NCBI GenBank assembly: GCA_020650975.1
Contig: JAIPMN010000730.1
Coordinates: forward strand, 33,329 to 97,328
Direction of reading: 5' to 3'
DNA: 64,000 bases
Source: Apostichopus californicus
Lineage: Eukaryota > Echinodermata > Holothuroidea > Aspidochirotida > Stichopodidae
In this document: positions 36,501 to 47,400 of the stretch, in pieces
Layout: the number at the start of each line of letters is the position of its first letter
Numbering within the stretch: position 1 is the stretch's first letter
The notes under the pieces: model-generated
What the model was told of the DNA's origin: nothing
The model's input: the letters and a program-made list of their open reading frames with translations, nothing else
Database searches by the model: none
Position numbers and translations under genes: made by a program

Positions 36501-39500
36501 GATGAAGCCAAGTATAGGTTAGAAAGGTGAGTTAATATTCTTTATAATTGTGAGCACTAAAGAGTGCTAAAGTTGGTGTAAACTATATAAAAAAAACAAT
36601 GAAAAAACATGGCCAAACATATCACATATATACACAGCAACAACACTACAGTAACAATTACAATACAACACACACAATATGCCTCCACCCCCCTTCCCCA
36701 ACACAAATACATATAGAAATATCTTTAAACCTGAAATATGTACAAGGTATCTTGAAATTTAAGTTGAAATTACAATTCATTATTGCCACTCCATACCTTC
36801 ATTCATAAATACATAATTTAAAACAAGGTATAAAGATTGACATGAAAAGTTGACTCTACATCACAATTAAATATTTTCCCTTGTTACCAACAATATGGTG
36901 GAAGTCAAATTGAACTTCCTTGTCCCACTTCTTATCCTTTTGTGTAAAAGGTAAGTGGACCCGGCGTTTCGATCCTAGCAGGAAGCCTCTGAAGTAGATC
37001 CTGCTAGGATCGAAACGTCAGACCGACTTACTTTTTACACATTCTATTACATAGGCTTTTTAGTGGATAAGCAGTTTGCTAACAGTTTTTTTTTTCCATT
37101 TTGATTCTTATCCTTTTCTCTCTTTTTTTAATAACCTTTCTCTTTGTTTTTTCCATCTTACAGTCTCAGTGACGAGCTCCAAATTAGTATCGCCCCGTTC
37201 ACCGAATTTGGTAAAAATTTTGTCAAGAAACAGTCGATGAGCCCAGATGCATTCATTCAAATGGCTTTCCAACTTACCTATTACAAGTAAGTATACCTTC
37301 ATCTGACACCTGTGTCATGGTCACAGCTATTTCTTTTGCAGTTGTCCCCCCTACCCCCCTCCCAATGTAAAGTTTTACTTTGCCAAATCTGCATTTTACA
37401 CTTGGGGTAACTAGAATGAAATTTCGACACCAAATTGTCGTTATTTCCAGCAAAGAAGTGAAAAATCTTGTACAAAACAGGTAGTCCACACACGAGTGCA
37501 TGAACCTCGCTCGGGAATTTTTTCTCAAAATCTCGTGAGAGGTACTTGATATACTCTCACATGAAACGGTAACAAGGAATTGCTCAGATGGAAGGCGGCT
37601 TTTCTGATTTGAACTAGCTATTTACAAATCCTGTAGCAAACAATAGCTATGTCCTTGTACATGTCCTTGTGTAAATCCAGCCCTGGGTCCTGCTTTTGCT
37701 GGAATTAGGCCTCTACTACCCACTTGAAAGTACTCACAGACATGTACACCGAGCCACAATTGTATATAGTTCTATATTTCATGACGCAGTAATAAATTTG
37801 ACATATTTTTGTTATTAACTTGACCAGATTACACGGAGAACCAACAGCGACGTACGAAAGCGGTTCGCTGCGTAAGTTCCAGTACGGACGAACCGAGACG
37901 ATAAGGTCCCTGTCGGTGGATTCACAGGTCTTTGTGAAAGGCATGTTGAATTCTGCTAGTCAGGTGAGATATCCACATCTGTCCTCAAGGGTTTACTTCA
38001 TTTTAAAGATCCTTTTCAGAAAGTAAATAATGTTAATAGTGTTTAGAAACTTCCCTTCTGTGCAAGTTAGGGTCACAAATAGATTTGGTATTTAAGTTTA
38101 CGAAATAACCACCCCTTTAATGTTAATGTTGCGCACCCACACACAAACACACACCCACAGATGCACCAACACTTGTTACAAGTATGTAACACAGATGTGT
38201 AAAATCATTGTTTAATTGGATGTAACTAGCTTAGATTAAATTGTTCAATTAGTTTTATAAGCCAATGAAGCTTATATTATTATTATTTAGGTTTACAGTC
38301 TTGTTCAGGGCCAAGGCCCTCTCACACGACTTAACCTTGGTCATTGGTAACTTGTCACACCTACACACCAAAGTGTGCACAATTCAATCAATCTCTCCTG
38401 GGGCACCACAGTGCACCCTAACCACGTGTCCCCCGGGGGACTTCCCATAGGGTGCAGCCAAAAACCGGTGCACGCAACTATATCGAACAAGTTACCTCGC
38501 AAGTTCCCATTTATACACCTGGGTGAAGAGAGGCAATGTAGATAAAGTGCCTTGCCTAAGGACACAATGCAATGATCCGGCCAGGACTCGAATCTGTAAT
38601 CCTTACATCACAAGTCCACTGCCTTAACCACTTGACCACAATACCCTCCAAGTCTGTCTTACCACACATCATCTGTCTGGTTTCTTTTGGTTTCTGTTGC
38701 CTGTTCAATCAGCAGTATGCAGTCAAGTTCTCCATGTCAGAGGATTCATTTATAGTTGACACAAAATCGGTCAAAGGTCAATTGTGGTATTAAAGGTAGT
38801 GTCCAAACAAGAAATCCTATGATTTACTTGTCCTCCTCTCTGAGGATATTATCTGATCTGGATGAAAATTGGGTGACGGTGGTCGGTTGATAGAGGAGGA
38901 GGAGCATAAGATGAATAAAGGGATCAGAGTTGAAGGCTGTTTACTGGTCACAATAAACTCAAATAATGTTATATGTTTCAAACAGATCTTCTTCGTTTAA
39001 CTTTTGAGCAAAGTTGGTGTAAACAACCATCAGTTGGTAGTGGAGTAAAAGAAAATACACAGGCACTAGAGGTCAAAGGTCATAATGAAGTCGTTAGCAG
39101 GAAAAAAGAGAAGGATGAGCCAAACCGCCATCTCTCTTAGATCTAATGGGAAATGAAACAAACAAATTTTCCTGCGAAGCCAAAAGACTTTATATCCTCC
39201 GTTTGATTATTCTGTAGCCCAGCGAGAAAGTCCACTTGCTCAGGAAAGCCGTCGCTGCCCACAAGGCATACACCAAAGATGCCATGGCTGGAGACGGTAT
39301 CGACCGACATCTGCTGGGTCTCAAGTTGATGGCCATCGAGATGGGGGAGAACGTCCCAGATATCTTTATGGACCCGTCATTCTCCAAGTCTACGCACTTT
39401 AGAATGTCGACGAGCCAGGTAAGTGGCGTATAATACCACAATATATTACGATATAATATTATAATGATGATAACGTAATGCTAGGCTGGGTGTAGCAGTA

Positions 39501-40406
39501 AGCGTGTCTGCTGTTTCGTCATCAGGATTGTCAGATTATCCGATAAGCGGATGAGATATATACCTAGGGTCCAACCCATGCTCAAGTGGTTGCCCCCCCT
39601 CCTAATATCAATGGAGGGCCCGATTGTCAAGTAGGTCCCAAAGTCAAGCATCTCTGTCAAGACCTCCTGGTCAAGACAAATTAACTGACTATTTTACTGG
39701 TTGTGTCTGCGAATCGTTAGCAAAGTGGTTGGGGGAGGGGGCAGGGCGCAAGCACTGGGGGAGGGAGCAAGCACTGAGGGCATTAATCTCGTACTGGAGG
39801 TCTTACCACCGACCAAATTTTCACAAGAAAATGAATTGTTAATATTTATGTTTAATTGAATGCTGGGTATTTTGCGTTGATGTGATTGAGCCTTATTAGC
39901 AGCTATACTTTCACCTTCTTTGGGTGGCTTGAAATATTGCACAGACTGTGCATGGAACGATGTTCATTAAGACAGAGACTGGGTATGGCAGTAAGTGCAT
40001 TGGGCTTGTTAAAGTCATGAAATAGAAAAGAGCTGCCTGTCTCCAGTCCCCTAAAAAGTAAATACAGTCGTTTTTTGCACTGTGTTATTGTATTATGGAA
40101 TGCACAATAAATTTTTCCCTGTGATACGTCAAAAAGAGGAACTAAGCATTTTATTCCTTTCCGGTTTTGTACATTCTCTCCCTGTAGGTTCCAGCCAAAC
40201 ACGACCTGACCATGTGCTTCGGCCCCGTCGCTCCGGATGGCTACGGGCTCTGTTACAACCCCCACCCGGATCACATCAACTTTGCCATCACGGCCTACAA
40301 CACTAGTCCCGAGACAGACTCGGATAAATTCTCCCGAGCGCTAGGCGAAAGTTTGCTGGAAATGAAGGAAGCGTTAGACACTGCCCCTCCACAGTCGAGG
40401 CTCTGA
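27327..40406 (+). CDS. CRAT: Carnitine O-acetyltransferase
   Basis: Reversibly transfers acetyl groups between CoA and carnitine in mitochondria and peroxisomes, buffering acetyl-CoA. Twelve exons join in phase: 27327-27542, 27971-28057, 29858-30030, 31205-31373, 32849-33020, 34567-34742, 35398-35498, 36404-36526, 37164-37286, 37828-37963, 39218-39418 and 40188-40406, giving 1896 nt and 631 residues, against about 626 in human CRAT. Landmarks: FPVPPLQQTL at the start of the choline/carnitine acyltransferase fold; GGGSRSNSGNRWFDKTLQ; catalytic His346 in CYEHSSAEGPP; Thr469 in GRTETIRS and Arg522 in DRHLLGLKL, which mark carnitine rather than choline as substrate; STSQ near 556-559; Met568 in TMCFGPV, the residue that limits the family to short acyl groups; and C-terminal SRL, a peroxisomal signal like the AKL of the human enzyme. 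The ATG directly follows an acceptor, so the true start or a mitochondrial leader could lie in an upstream exon. Confidence 0.95.
27971..28057 (+). CDS. CRAT: CRAT exon 2 of those seen
   Basis: Acceptor CTTTACTTCAG and donor TTGG/GTAAAG; 29 codons, phase 0. Encodes IVDDFGKSEGMGEKLQ through DNW. Confidence 0.93.
29858..30030 (+). CDS. CRAT: CRAT exon 3 of those seen
   Basis: Acceptor GGTATTTTCAG and donor GCTAC/GTGAGT; ends in phase 2. Encodes FADWWSDTAYLGYREPVVV, SPGIIFPRQDF, FAAKLIGGLLDY. Confidence 0.95.
30708..30890 (+). repeat. 75-bp duplication flanking a 10-N gap
   Basis: GAGGAGCTCTAGTGGATGAC, a poly(G) tract and CTCTGTGAGGGAAACAGCAT occur on both sides of the unknown bases at 30783-30792. 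This is either a real tandem duplication or an assembly overlap left unjoined at a gap. Confidence 0.8.
31205..31373 (+). CDS. CRAT: CRAT exon 4 of those seen
   Basis: Acceptor CATGCCTGCAG and donor CAC/GTAAGT; 169 nt. Encodes MLGGQPLCMDQYHKILAACR, IPG, then a linker to HIVVAHNNH. Confidence 0.95.
32849..33020 (+). CDS. CRAT: CRAT exon 5 of those seen
   Basis: Acceptor CATTTTCAG and donor AAG-G/GTAAGT; ends in phase 1. Encodes FFALEVLDEDKKPFS, PLGLLTTEHRNTWAKVY. Confidence 0.95.
33745..33915. mobile_element. MITE family 2, copy 2
   Basis: In a CRAT intron. The interior matches 9211-9366 in the same orientation (ATCCAGTATCGCATCG, ATAGCAGTT, CATAGTATTTTATAAAGAGA). Ends read AATAATTCATCC and AAATTCTCCCCTG, a decayed inverted-repeat pair. 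Confidence 0.6.
34014..34411. mobile_element. Complete hAT-type MITE with 8-bp target duplication
   Basis: 398 bp in a CRAT intron. Left terminus CAGTGTTTGCACAGGTTA; the right terminus read from the other strand is TAGTGTTTACACGGTTA. GTATCTAC occurs immediately outside both ends (34006-34013 and 34412-34419), the 8-bp duplication typical of hAT insertion. Subterminal blocks are rich in GGGTACCC. There is no open frame, so it is non-autonomous. Confidence 0.88.
34567..34742 (+). CDS. CRAT: CRAT exon 6 of those seen
   Basis: Acceptor CTTTTTTCAG and donor CTGCAG/GTTAGT. Encodes FMVCLDKS then LYGGGSRSNSGNRWFDKTLQ, the strongly conserved run before the catalytic His. Confidence 0.95.
35398..35498 (+). 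CDS. CRAT: CRAT exon 7 of those seen: catalytic His
   Basis: Acceptor CTAACCACAG and donor TTTTAT/GTAAGC; ends in phase 2. Contains GVGMCYEHSSAEGPPI with the catalytic His346. Confidence 0.96.
36404..36526 (+). CDS. CRAT: CRAT exon 8 of those seen
   Basis: Acceptor TTGCATTTCAG and donor GAAAG/GTGAGT; phase 2 at both ends. Encodes IERLEFNINSKTADIIDEAK. Confidence 0.93.
36941..37040. repeat. 100-bp foldback element
   Basis: The arms TGTGTAAAAGGTAAGT...TTTCGATCCTAGCAGGA and TCCTGCTAGGATCGAAA...ACTTACTTTTTACAC are inverted copies around a loop of about 15 bp, inside a CRAT intron. Confidence 0.75.
37164..37286 (+). CDS. CRAT: CRAT exon 9 of those seen
   Basis: Acceptor CATCTTACAG and donor TACAA/GTAAGT; phase 2 at both ends. 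Encodes FGKNFVKKQSMSPDAFIQMA then FQLTYYK, matching the KLSPDAFIQMALQLAYY region of the family. Confidence 0.95.
37828..37963 (+). CDS. CRAT: CRAT exon 10 of those seen: carnitine-site Thr
   Basis: Acceptor CTTGACCAG and donor AGTCAG/GTGAGA. Encodes ATYESGSLRKFQYGRTETIR; the Thr after GR is the carnitine-type residue (Val in choline acetyltransferase). Confidence 0.95.
38275..38650 (-). mobile_element. tRNA-derived SINE
   Basis: Read on the minus strand from about 38650: an RNA polymerase III A box (TGGTCAAGTGGTTAAGG, 38623-38638), a B box (AGATTCGAGTCC, 38584-38595), then a body with TGTCCTTAGGCAAGGCAC and CTTCACCCAGGTGTATAAAT, ending in an (AAT)n-type tail at about 38290-38275. The order is the standard tRNA head, body, tail. 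It sits antisense in a CRAT intron. It is not a tRNA gene, since it lacks acceptor-stem pairing and continues well past the tRNA-like head. Confidence 0.85.
39218..39418 (+). CDS. CRAT: CRAT exon 11 of those seen: carnitine-site Arg and STS motif
   Basis: Acceptor TTATTCTGTAG and donor AGCCAG/GTAAGT; 67 codons, phase 0. Encodes LLRKAVAAHKAYT, DRHLLGLKL, PDIFMDPS and STSQ. The Arg in DRHLLGL binds the carnitine carboxylate. Confidence 0.95.
40188..40406 (+). CDS. CRAT: CRAT terminal exon
   Basis: Acceptor CTCCCTGTAG; stop TGA at 40404-40406. Encodes VPAKHDLTMCFGPVAPDGYG, CYNPHPDHINF and ends PPQSRL, a peroxisomal PTS1-type tripeptide. Confidence 0.96.
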   Translation, partial: VPAKHDLTMCFGPVAPDGYGLCYNPHPDHINFAITAYNTSPETDSDKFSRALGESLLEMKEALDTAPPQSRL

Positions 40407-43400
40407 GGAAAATGATGCAAACCAGATGATTGTACAGCTAATATAAATCGGTTCAGAGACTGCTGTATCCATTGGGGGAAACCTCAACAAAAACGTTGTG
40501 AACTGATGAAGGATATCAGCAGTTATTGAGAATTTCCTTTCCCTGGCAATAGACTTGACCATTAGAAGCCTGGAATCAAGTATTTTAACAGAATATTTTG
40601 TTTATCTTTTGGTCTCTCCTTATGTTCCTTGTAATATCATAACATTCAGTAAAATAGTTAATTTGGCTATTCCCATCCCTATCTTGGGAAGTGGGAAAGG
40701 GGATTGGGTGTGTGTGTTTGTTCAGGGGTGGGGGGGGGGGGATTGGGACAAGGTAATTCAAGTTTGTGTAATAGTTGGGGAACGGGGAACGAATTGATAC
40801 ATTCTTTCTGGTATTTGAGGAAGTTGAGGTTAAAACTTGAGGTACTTTGCCTCAGTAGACAAGCCTCATTTAAAATTTTTTTTTTTAGGCGTAATCTTCT
40901 TTCTCGCCCTGCCTACTTACGGGCATTTTATACTACTTCGCTGTTTCGTCGTCATTATTGATGTGAGAAGACTTCACTGATTTAGTTTATCAGCTTTGAA
41001 GTTCATGCAGTGCTAACAATGCAAAATATTTGGAGTTTCTTTATACGCTTTTTTTCGATTTTAAATTTTTATACTTCTGAGTCACAACCGAATTTCAAAT
41101 CAAGTTGTTTTGTTGGTACGTATGGGGCTAATGATTAAATTCTTATGATATTAACTCACTCACAGCTGCATATTAAATATGCAATGACCAAAGAAGCGAG
41201 TGATAGAAACACATTTCCCCGGTGTGAACCTCCTCTGATAAATTTGTAAATACTTGTGTAATTTCCCTAGACTGTTTACATTGCAGAAAAGGTTGGTGGT
41301 GCTTTAATTTATAATTCTTAAATGTGCTACTCTGGATCATAAACATTGATTAAATTTGAATGAAAAATGAAAAATGAAAAATATTAAGAATTAAATATTA
41401 AATTTATAATTCTTAACTGTGCTACTCTGAATCATAAACATATTACAATTGAAAAAGGTTGGAATTTGTTTTTGTTTTTTTGGTATGACCAAAAAAGAAG
41501 AAAAAGCATGCAACCTTTTATGTCAACAATCACTCACCTAAACCAAGAATTATCTTTTCCTTTAAAGGGGAATGTTCTTGCCATTTTTTTTCTGTTTTGT
41601 GAAACAGCAACAAGTGTTCTTGGAATATAGGTCAGGAGTTTTGGCGATCATGTTAAAATTGGTGACATTTTTTAGCCATGATCCCCCCCCCCCAATTCTT
41701 TTTGTACAAAGGTTATTAAAATCACCATTAGATTATAGGAGATAAGAGTTTTTGTGTATTGTGTAACAGCAAAAGATTCAAAACCTAATGACAAAAATCC
41801 TCAAATAATTTGTGCAATATTAAAAATTTACAGCATGAAAGGTTTTCTGCCTTTTGTTTTGTTCATTCACCAGTATTATTCATGTACAACTTTTAAAAAA
41901 TTATTTTGCAACTTTTTCTGTATCAGGAAATAACTAGTAAAACTCCTTAGGCATTTCCTGCTCTTTATTAGTCATCATATTCTTAGAAAAGATTAGAATG
42001 CTAAAAATTATGCTAATTTTTGTTTCCATTTTTGTTTCCATTTTATAAATAGTTTGTGCAGACACAATGGATTCTTTAAATTTCTTTTGGACTTTCTCTT
42101 GCATGAATGTAGTGCCATTTGTAATTATGCTTTTTAAGTTAGGCCATACATATGTTACATTGATGCCGCTAAAGTTGTAAGAACATTTTTGGTCACCTTT
42201 TGATATATGGTGCGCTTGAAACGGTTTCTAGCCAGTCGTACAAGTTACGACTGAACATTCTACTGTACCGAAACTATTAGATGCATTATTAGCCATCATT
42301 TTAATTTTGGATACTGGTACCAATTTATAACAAAAACAAACGTATCTTGTAAAAAATGTAAAATATTTTGCCATTCTCAAAGCCTGTAAGATAAATTGAG
42401 TGATGATTATCTCTGTACAGAATTTGTAATCTATGCAAGATTTTAACATGTTTGAATAACAGTAAACTATCACCTTTTTGAGTTTTTCTTTGGGGTTGGG
42501 GTAGCAGAAGGGGGTTTGAAGGTCAACTGTATTGTATCAATTGAATGGTCATCTATGCTAACTAGATTTTTGATTTTAAAAGTGGATTCCATCAATTTTT
42601 CATAACACAAATCCCATTAGAAAGCAATTCATTAACTGCAGCTTCTTTCTCAAATAGTCAATTAATTTCATTTTGAACAGGAATGGCTCTAGGTAGATAT
42701 GGTAATCTTTAAAGTATGTGTCTGAATTTTGGAGAAAGACAAATTTTGCCAATGTGTGCTGGATGAAAATTTCGCTGATGTAAAATATATTTTTACATGA
42801 TGCAAAGCTTATTCACCCATTTGTGTATCATACATGGAGTTGAACAAATTTAAGGAATGTTCTGGTATTTTCTTGCGTATGTATACAATGTCATGTAAAC
42901 TATGGATATTAGTCAAATTATAGAAATATACATTGAAATTAATGACTAACCTCACATAATCAGTCACAGGGGGGAAAAAATTAAAAAAAAAAATTAATGT
43001 TCCCATGCAATGTAGTGATGTCTTCCAATCACACAACATGAATAGATGGTTTAGTTTTGGTATGCTATTCATGCATACTTTCACAGCAATTATCACAGTT
43101 AATTAAGATTTACATGGAAACCCATGAAATTTTGTCTACGCTTAATTCCCATGGAGGCGATCTTGACATTTCATTTCAAGGATAATAAAAAGTTGAATGC
43201 TTGTGCAGTTAACAAAATTTATTGTGACCATTTTATGGTGCATAAGAATTGCTAAATATACATTTTTAACAAATGAGAAAAAAAAAAATGTCATGGAAAC
43301 TAACTATGTAGTTCATGCTGCAGAATAAAATTAGATGATGCTCTTTAGAGGAAATTGAATTGCTCTTTTGCTCAACCTCCTGTACAGAAGGCTATAATAA

Positions 43401-44247
43401 ATATATATTATAATGGAATGTGTGTTTAACATTGATATGAAAGTATTTGTTTTAAAGGAATGATGTCTAATCTCAGTTTGGTTTGGCAAAATATGTGAAT
43501 ATTACATATGGTTATTAACAGAGATTTCATACAGATTTTAGACTGGGTGACAATCTCTCCTTGGAGTGTGAAAGAGACTTATAAAGCTAACATTCACATT
43601 CTCATGAAAAGTTTAAGAAACCCTTGATCATGAAATACCACAGAGCATTCCTTCAGTGCATACCTCTAAGAGGACACTGGAAATTCCATGACTAAATCCC
43701 ACAGAAATGGCCCCAAAAACACTGATGTACAGAAATATTAAAATAGCGCACAGATTCTTTTTTTCAATTTACAGCAATTTTCTGCAGAAAACATGAAAAT
43801 TATATTAGAGGAAAATACAAAACACAGATTTGTACAAAATTCCCACTTTTCTTTGTATACAAACAATAACCCTGGACTATTTGCACTTTGCACTGTCATA
43901 AAGCTTCTGTTAAAGAAAGCCGGCAATGTCGTTCCCTGCGAGCAAGAGTGCTTTCAGTTGGCGTTTTGCGCCGAGAGTGACACTTTACCGAGGGAATACT
44001 GAAATAGCTTGTGAAATACCGAAATTCTGTAGTATTTTTGTTTTTGTTTGTACTGAAATTGAACTTTCACTACTTGGGCGGCCCTGCTTCAGCATCGATA
44101 GTCTTAAAAAATACTTCTAACAACGACGACGCAGTCTAACGTGACACTAATGCAAGACATTATTATTGCTAATCTTTTCCTGTCATATAGAGATGTTTTA
44201 TTACATCCAAGGGGAACAAAATTAGAGAAATAAACAATATCAGATTC
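40407..44247. other. Convergent intergenic interval with two 3' UTRs
   Basis: Between the stop of CRAT (plus) and the stop of the CD20-like gene (minus). AT-rich with no recognised exon. A roughly 41-bp direct repeat (AATTTATAATTCTTAA...CTACTCT..ATCATAAACAT) occurs at 41307-41347 and 41400-41441. A CRAT polyadenylation site cannot be chosen, since several AATAAA-like words are present. Confidence 0.5.
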
Positions 44248-44481
44248 TTAAAGTCTGGTAGAAAGAATTTCCAATGGACTGTACTTCTTTGTTAATTTGT
44301 GACCGACGTTAATCTCCCGTCGTGCTGCTGCATCCTGGAACTGCTCCGGGACGATTCCCACCACAGAGGAACTCTCTGCGGTGCACTCTGTAATGGTCTC
44401 CAATCTGCCACTCTGGTATACCACTGGAGAGGCAGTCTCCACTTGACACACAGACTTTTCAAATTCTTCAGTGACATCACT
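44248..44481 (-). CDS. CD20-like terminal exon
   Basis: Acceptor GGGGCTTTCAG; stop TAA at 44250-44248. Encodes SDVTEEFEKSVCQVETASP, VVYQSGRLETITE, and ends EILSTRL. Confidence 0.7.
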   Translation of the reverse strand, partial: SDVTEEFEKSVCQVETASPVVYQSGRLETITECTAESSSVVGIVPEQFQDAAARREINVGHKLTKKYSPLEILSTRL

Positions 44482-47400
44482 CTGAAAGCCCCTCCAACAA
44501 AGAAAAAGAGCTAGGTTAGTACATAAGTCTTTATTTCTTATTGATTGCAATGCCTCCATTGATAGGACATCCAGTTGGGACAATTTCCTAATGCTAATAC
44601 CTTGCATTGTAGTCCAATATAATGCTCTCAAAACACTGGTATTGTCAGTACAAACAGTTCCTAACCTTGATCTGATAGAAACATGATATTCATACTGCTC
44701 GTACTGGCAATACGAGTGCTCTGAAGCGGGACAACACTACAGTATAGAAAATATTGTCCCAACTGGGTGGTCCTATGAATATGTATATCCTAATTAGTCA
44801 GGATTGTCTGCTCTCAGCTCATTCCATTCCATTGTTCAGGACATACCATTACTTAAACCCATTCCATTCATCTTTGGTTGAACTCTCCTTAACTCTCCAT
44901 AAAGGCAAAACATTCCATCAGACCAGTAGCTATCTATTGCCTGCTCACCAGGCATTTACAACTACCAGTACTGTGGATGAAAAGTCAACCTGGACATTTT
45001 AGATCGTTTAGATGTTGATAAATAGGCATCTAAGATTTGCAAGCGTTAACTTGAAGCTACATTACTGCCAAAACTGCTTAGTAATCACCACTAGTGACGT
45101 GGAATTGGTAAAAACTTGCCAAGCCTGCTTTTTGTTCGATATTAACTGTAAGTTTCTGGACATTTCTTGATTTATTTACTTGAAAGCATGTTATTTACTT
45201 AAAAACATGTCATTTCCTTGAAAGCATGTTATGTTCTTGAAAGCATGTTATTTCCTTGAAATGATGTTATTTCTTTGAAAGCATGTTATTTTCTTGAAAG
45301 CATGGTGGTTTTTTCCCTTCACGCTCCCAGTATTATGTGTAGCTTGCAATAAGCCACTTAACTTTTAATTTGATATCATTATGAATTGTACACTCAGGCA
45401 GAACACTTTTCTCTTTTTTTTTCCTTCTTATTTCAAACTTTTGGATATAGATATATGTTAACTCCTAGGAATCACCACCAACTAGCATCTGCATGGCTTA
45501 GTTTTTAGAGTACAGGACTAATGTATTTAATCCCCACGTCACTCACATAAATGGTTGTCTCAGTTTGCCCTTCAATATCTGCTGATCATTGATTTCAAGT
45601 CAGTTTTATATTCATGGAGCTCAGTAGGATTTAGTGTGGACTACTACTATTGATAGGTTTTCAATTTATGATTGGAAATGTTAACATTGAAACATTGAAC
45701 AAATTTACATACTGTTAGCATAATTCTACATGGCTTAACTTCTAGATGACAAATTTTCAGCTGACATCAACTATACAGTGACAATAATGGCAATGGTAAA
45801 CATCACTTTGGGAGCCATAGACTAAAAATGTTAACTTGGAAAGAAGAAATAAATAAAACGACTTTAAAAGTTGGGGAAAAAAGTGAACGAGTCGACTTAC
45901 AAGGACAGCAGAGGTTTCACACAAACTGGCCCTATTTGTGGCAGAGACCGGGCCCTCAAAGCTCCAACTGCTGAGACGGCCCACATTCTGTATTCTTCCA
46001 CTCACACTGCGAGGAGACGGATCACCAAAGCGAGGTGGTGAAGTGGTCTTTATGAGAAAGAACAAACAAAAAAAAACACGTAGGACCTTCAAGTGTCACA
46101 GTAAAACTGCTGAGATAGCAGAAGTGTTATTAAATCTTGAAAGGTCGTAAGTATTGGCACTGTATACAAAACCAGTGAAAAGCAAGTGTTCCCTACACTC
46201 GTGAACAAAAATGAGACTTTTTACAAATTTGTAACAAAAATTCTGTCTTGGATATATCCCACATAGCCCACCCCTCCCCCACGCCCCCACTTGCATTTAC
46301 AGCCTTGTCCCATTGTTAATGCAGCATAATGACATACTGCACTTACCAAGTATTTGTGTTTGCACATCTCAGGATCACCATACGTCTGATCGATATTCTT
46401 GGAATCCATTGTGTTGCAGTTTGCCATGACAACACAACAGATGTAGATGGACCCAACCAACGAAGAAACCAGACCCACGACTGTACTGACCAGAGAAACC
46501 AGATGGGCTGGTGATGTATATAAGATGTAATAAAAAAATCAGTGATAAAATAGGGGCAACATCTGGGATGGATGCAGGATTTAGAAAGCGGTTGGGGTGC
46601 AGAAAATGTTTAAGGTAACTACAACAGAGAATGCCATATTTAAGTCCATTTTCCAGAGATTCAGCTCATATACCAAAGTTCCGTACTTTTTTATGTACCA
46701 ATTAAGACCCTTTTAGACTTTAACATCTAAAATATGGCATTAGGCCGCACATGCAGTCCAGCAGTTCAGTTTCACTGCCCTCTAATTCGGCATGACCTCT
46801 CAAGGTACCCATATGTGTCATCTGTCATCTCTAGTAAAAGGCAAGTTGAAGCAAAACTGAACAAACAATTTTCGATATTTATGAGATCCTTCAGCTTAAA
46901 ATTTTAATTGTATGGAGTGTTGGCCGGATTATGGCATAGGCAAGCAGGCCATACGTCCCTAGGTCCTTGCAAATTTGACCATCTGGTAAGGTAAACTTCC
47001 TGCAAATTGAGATGAGGCACTTCATATAATTGTGCAAATAGATTCACCCTCGTGTCAAGTATACTAAGTATTATAAATGGATCCCAACCACCCAGGCACC
47101 AATGAATCGGATTGGCGAAAGACGTCCAGGGCATCACTGATGATGTCACCGATGACATCACCGATAACATCACTGATGACATAACTGATGATAAAAATGA
47201 ATTCCAGAAAAAGGTTATATTTTGATGGCTATGTCATTTGGGAATGGGGGCCCCAAAAATCTTGAATCTTCAAAAATCTTATGGCCCATGGCTCCTGCAT
47301 TGCCTTAACGATCTGGACCTGATCGTATGTGTATCATACGAACCATCGTGTGAACGAACTGATACATCTTTACCATATTTTACAAACAAGTAAAATGTCA

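Noticed and set aside
38580-38650. Possible tRNA gene
   Set aside because: A and B boxes are present, but there is no acceptor-stem pairing and the unit continues for about 300 bp into a SINE body and tail.
45179-45311. Regular 19-bp repeats as a CRISPR-like array
   Set aside because: Units are contiguous without unique spacers, in an animal intron; simple minisatellite.
46904-47182. Minus-strand frame with Met-Ser-Ser-Val repeats
   Set aside because: Product of the 12-bp tandem repeat at 47131-47193.
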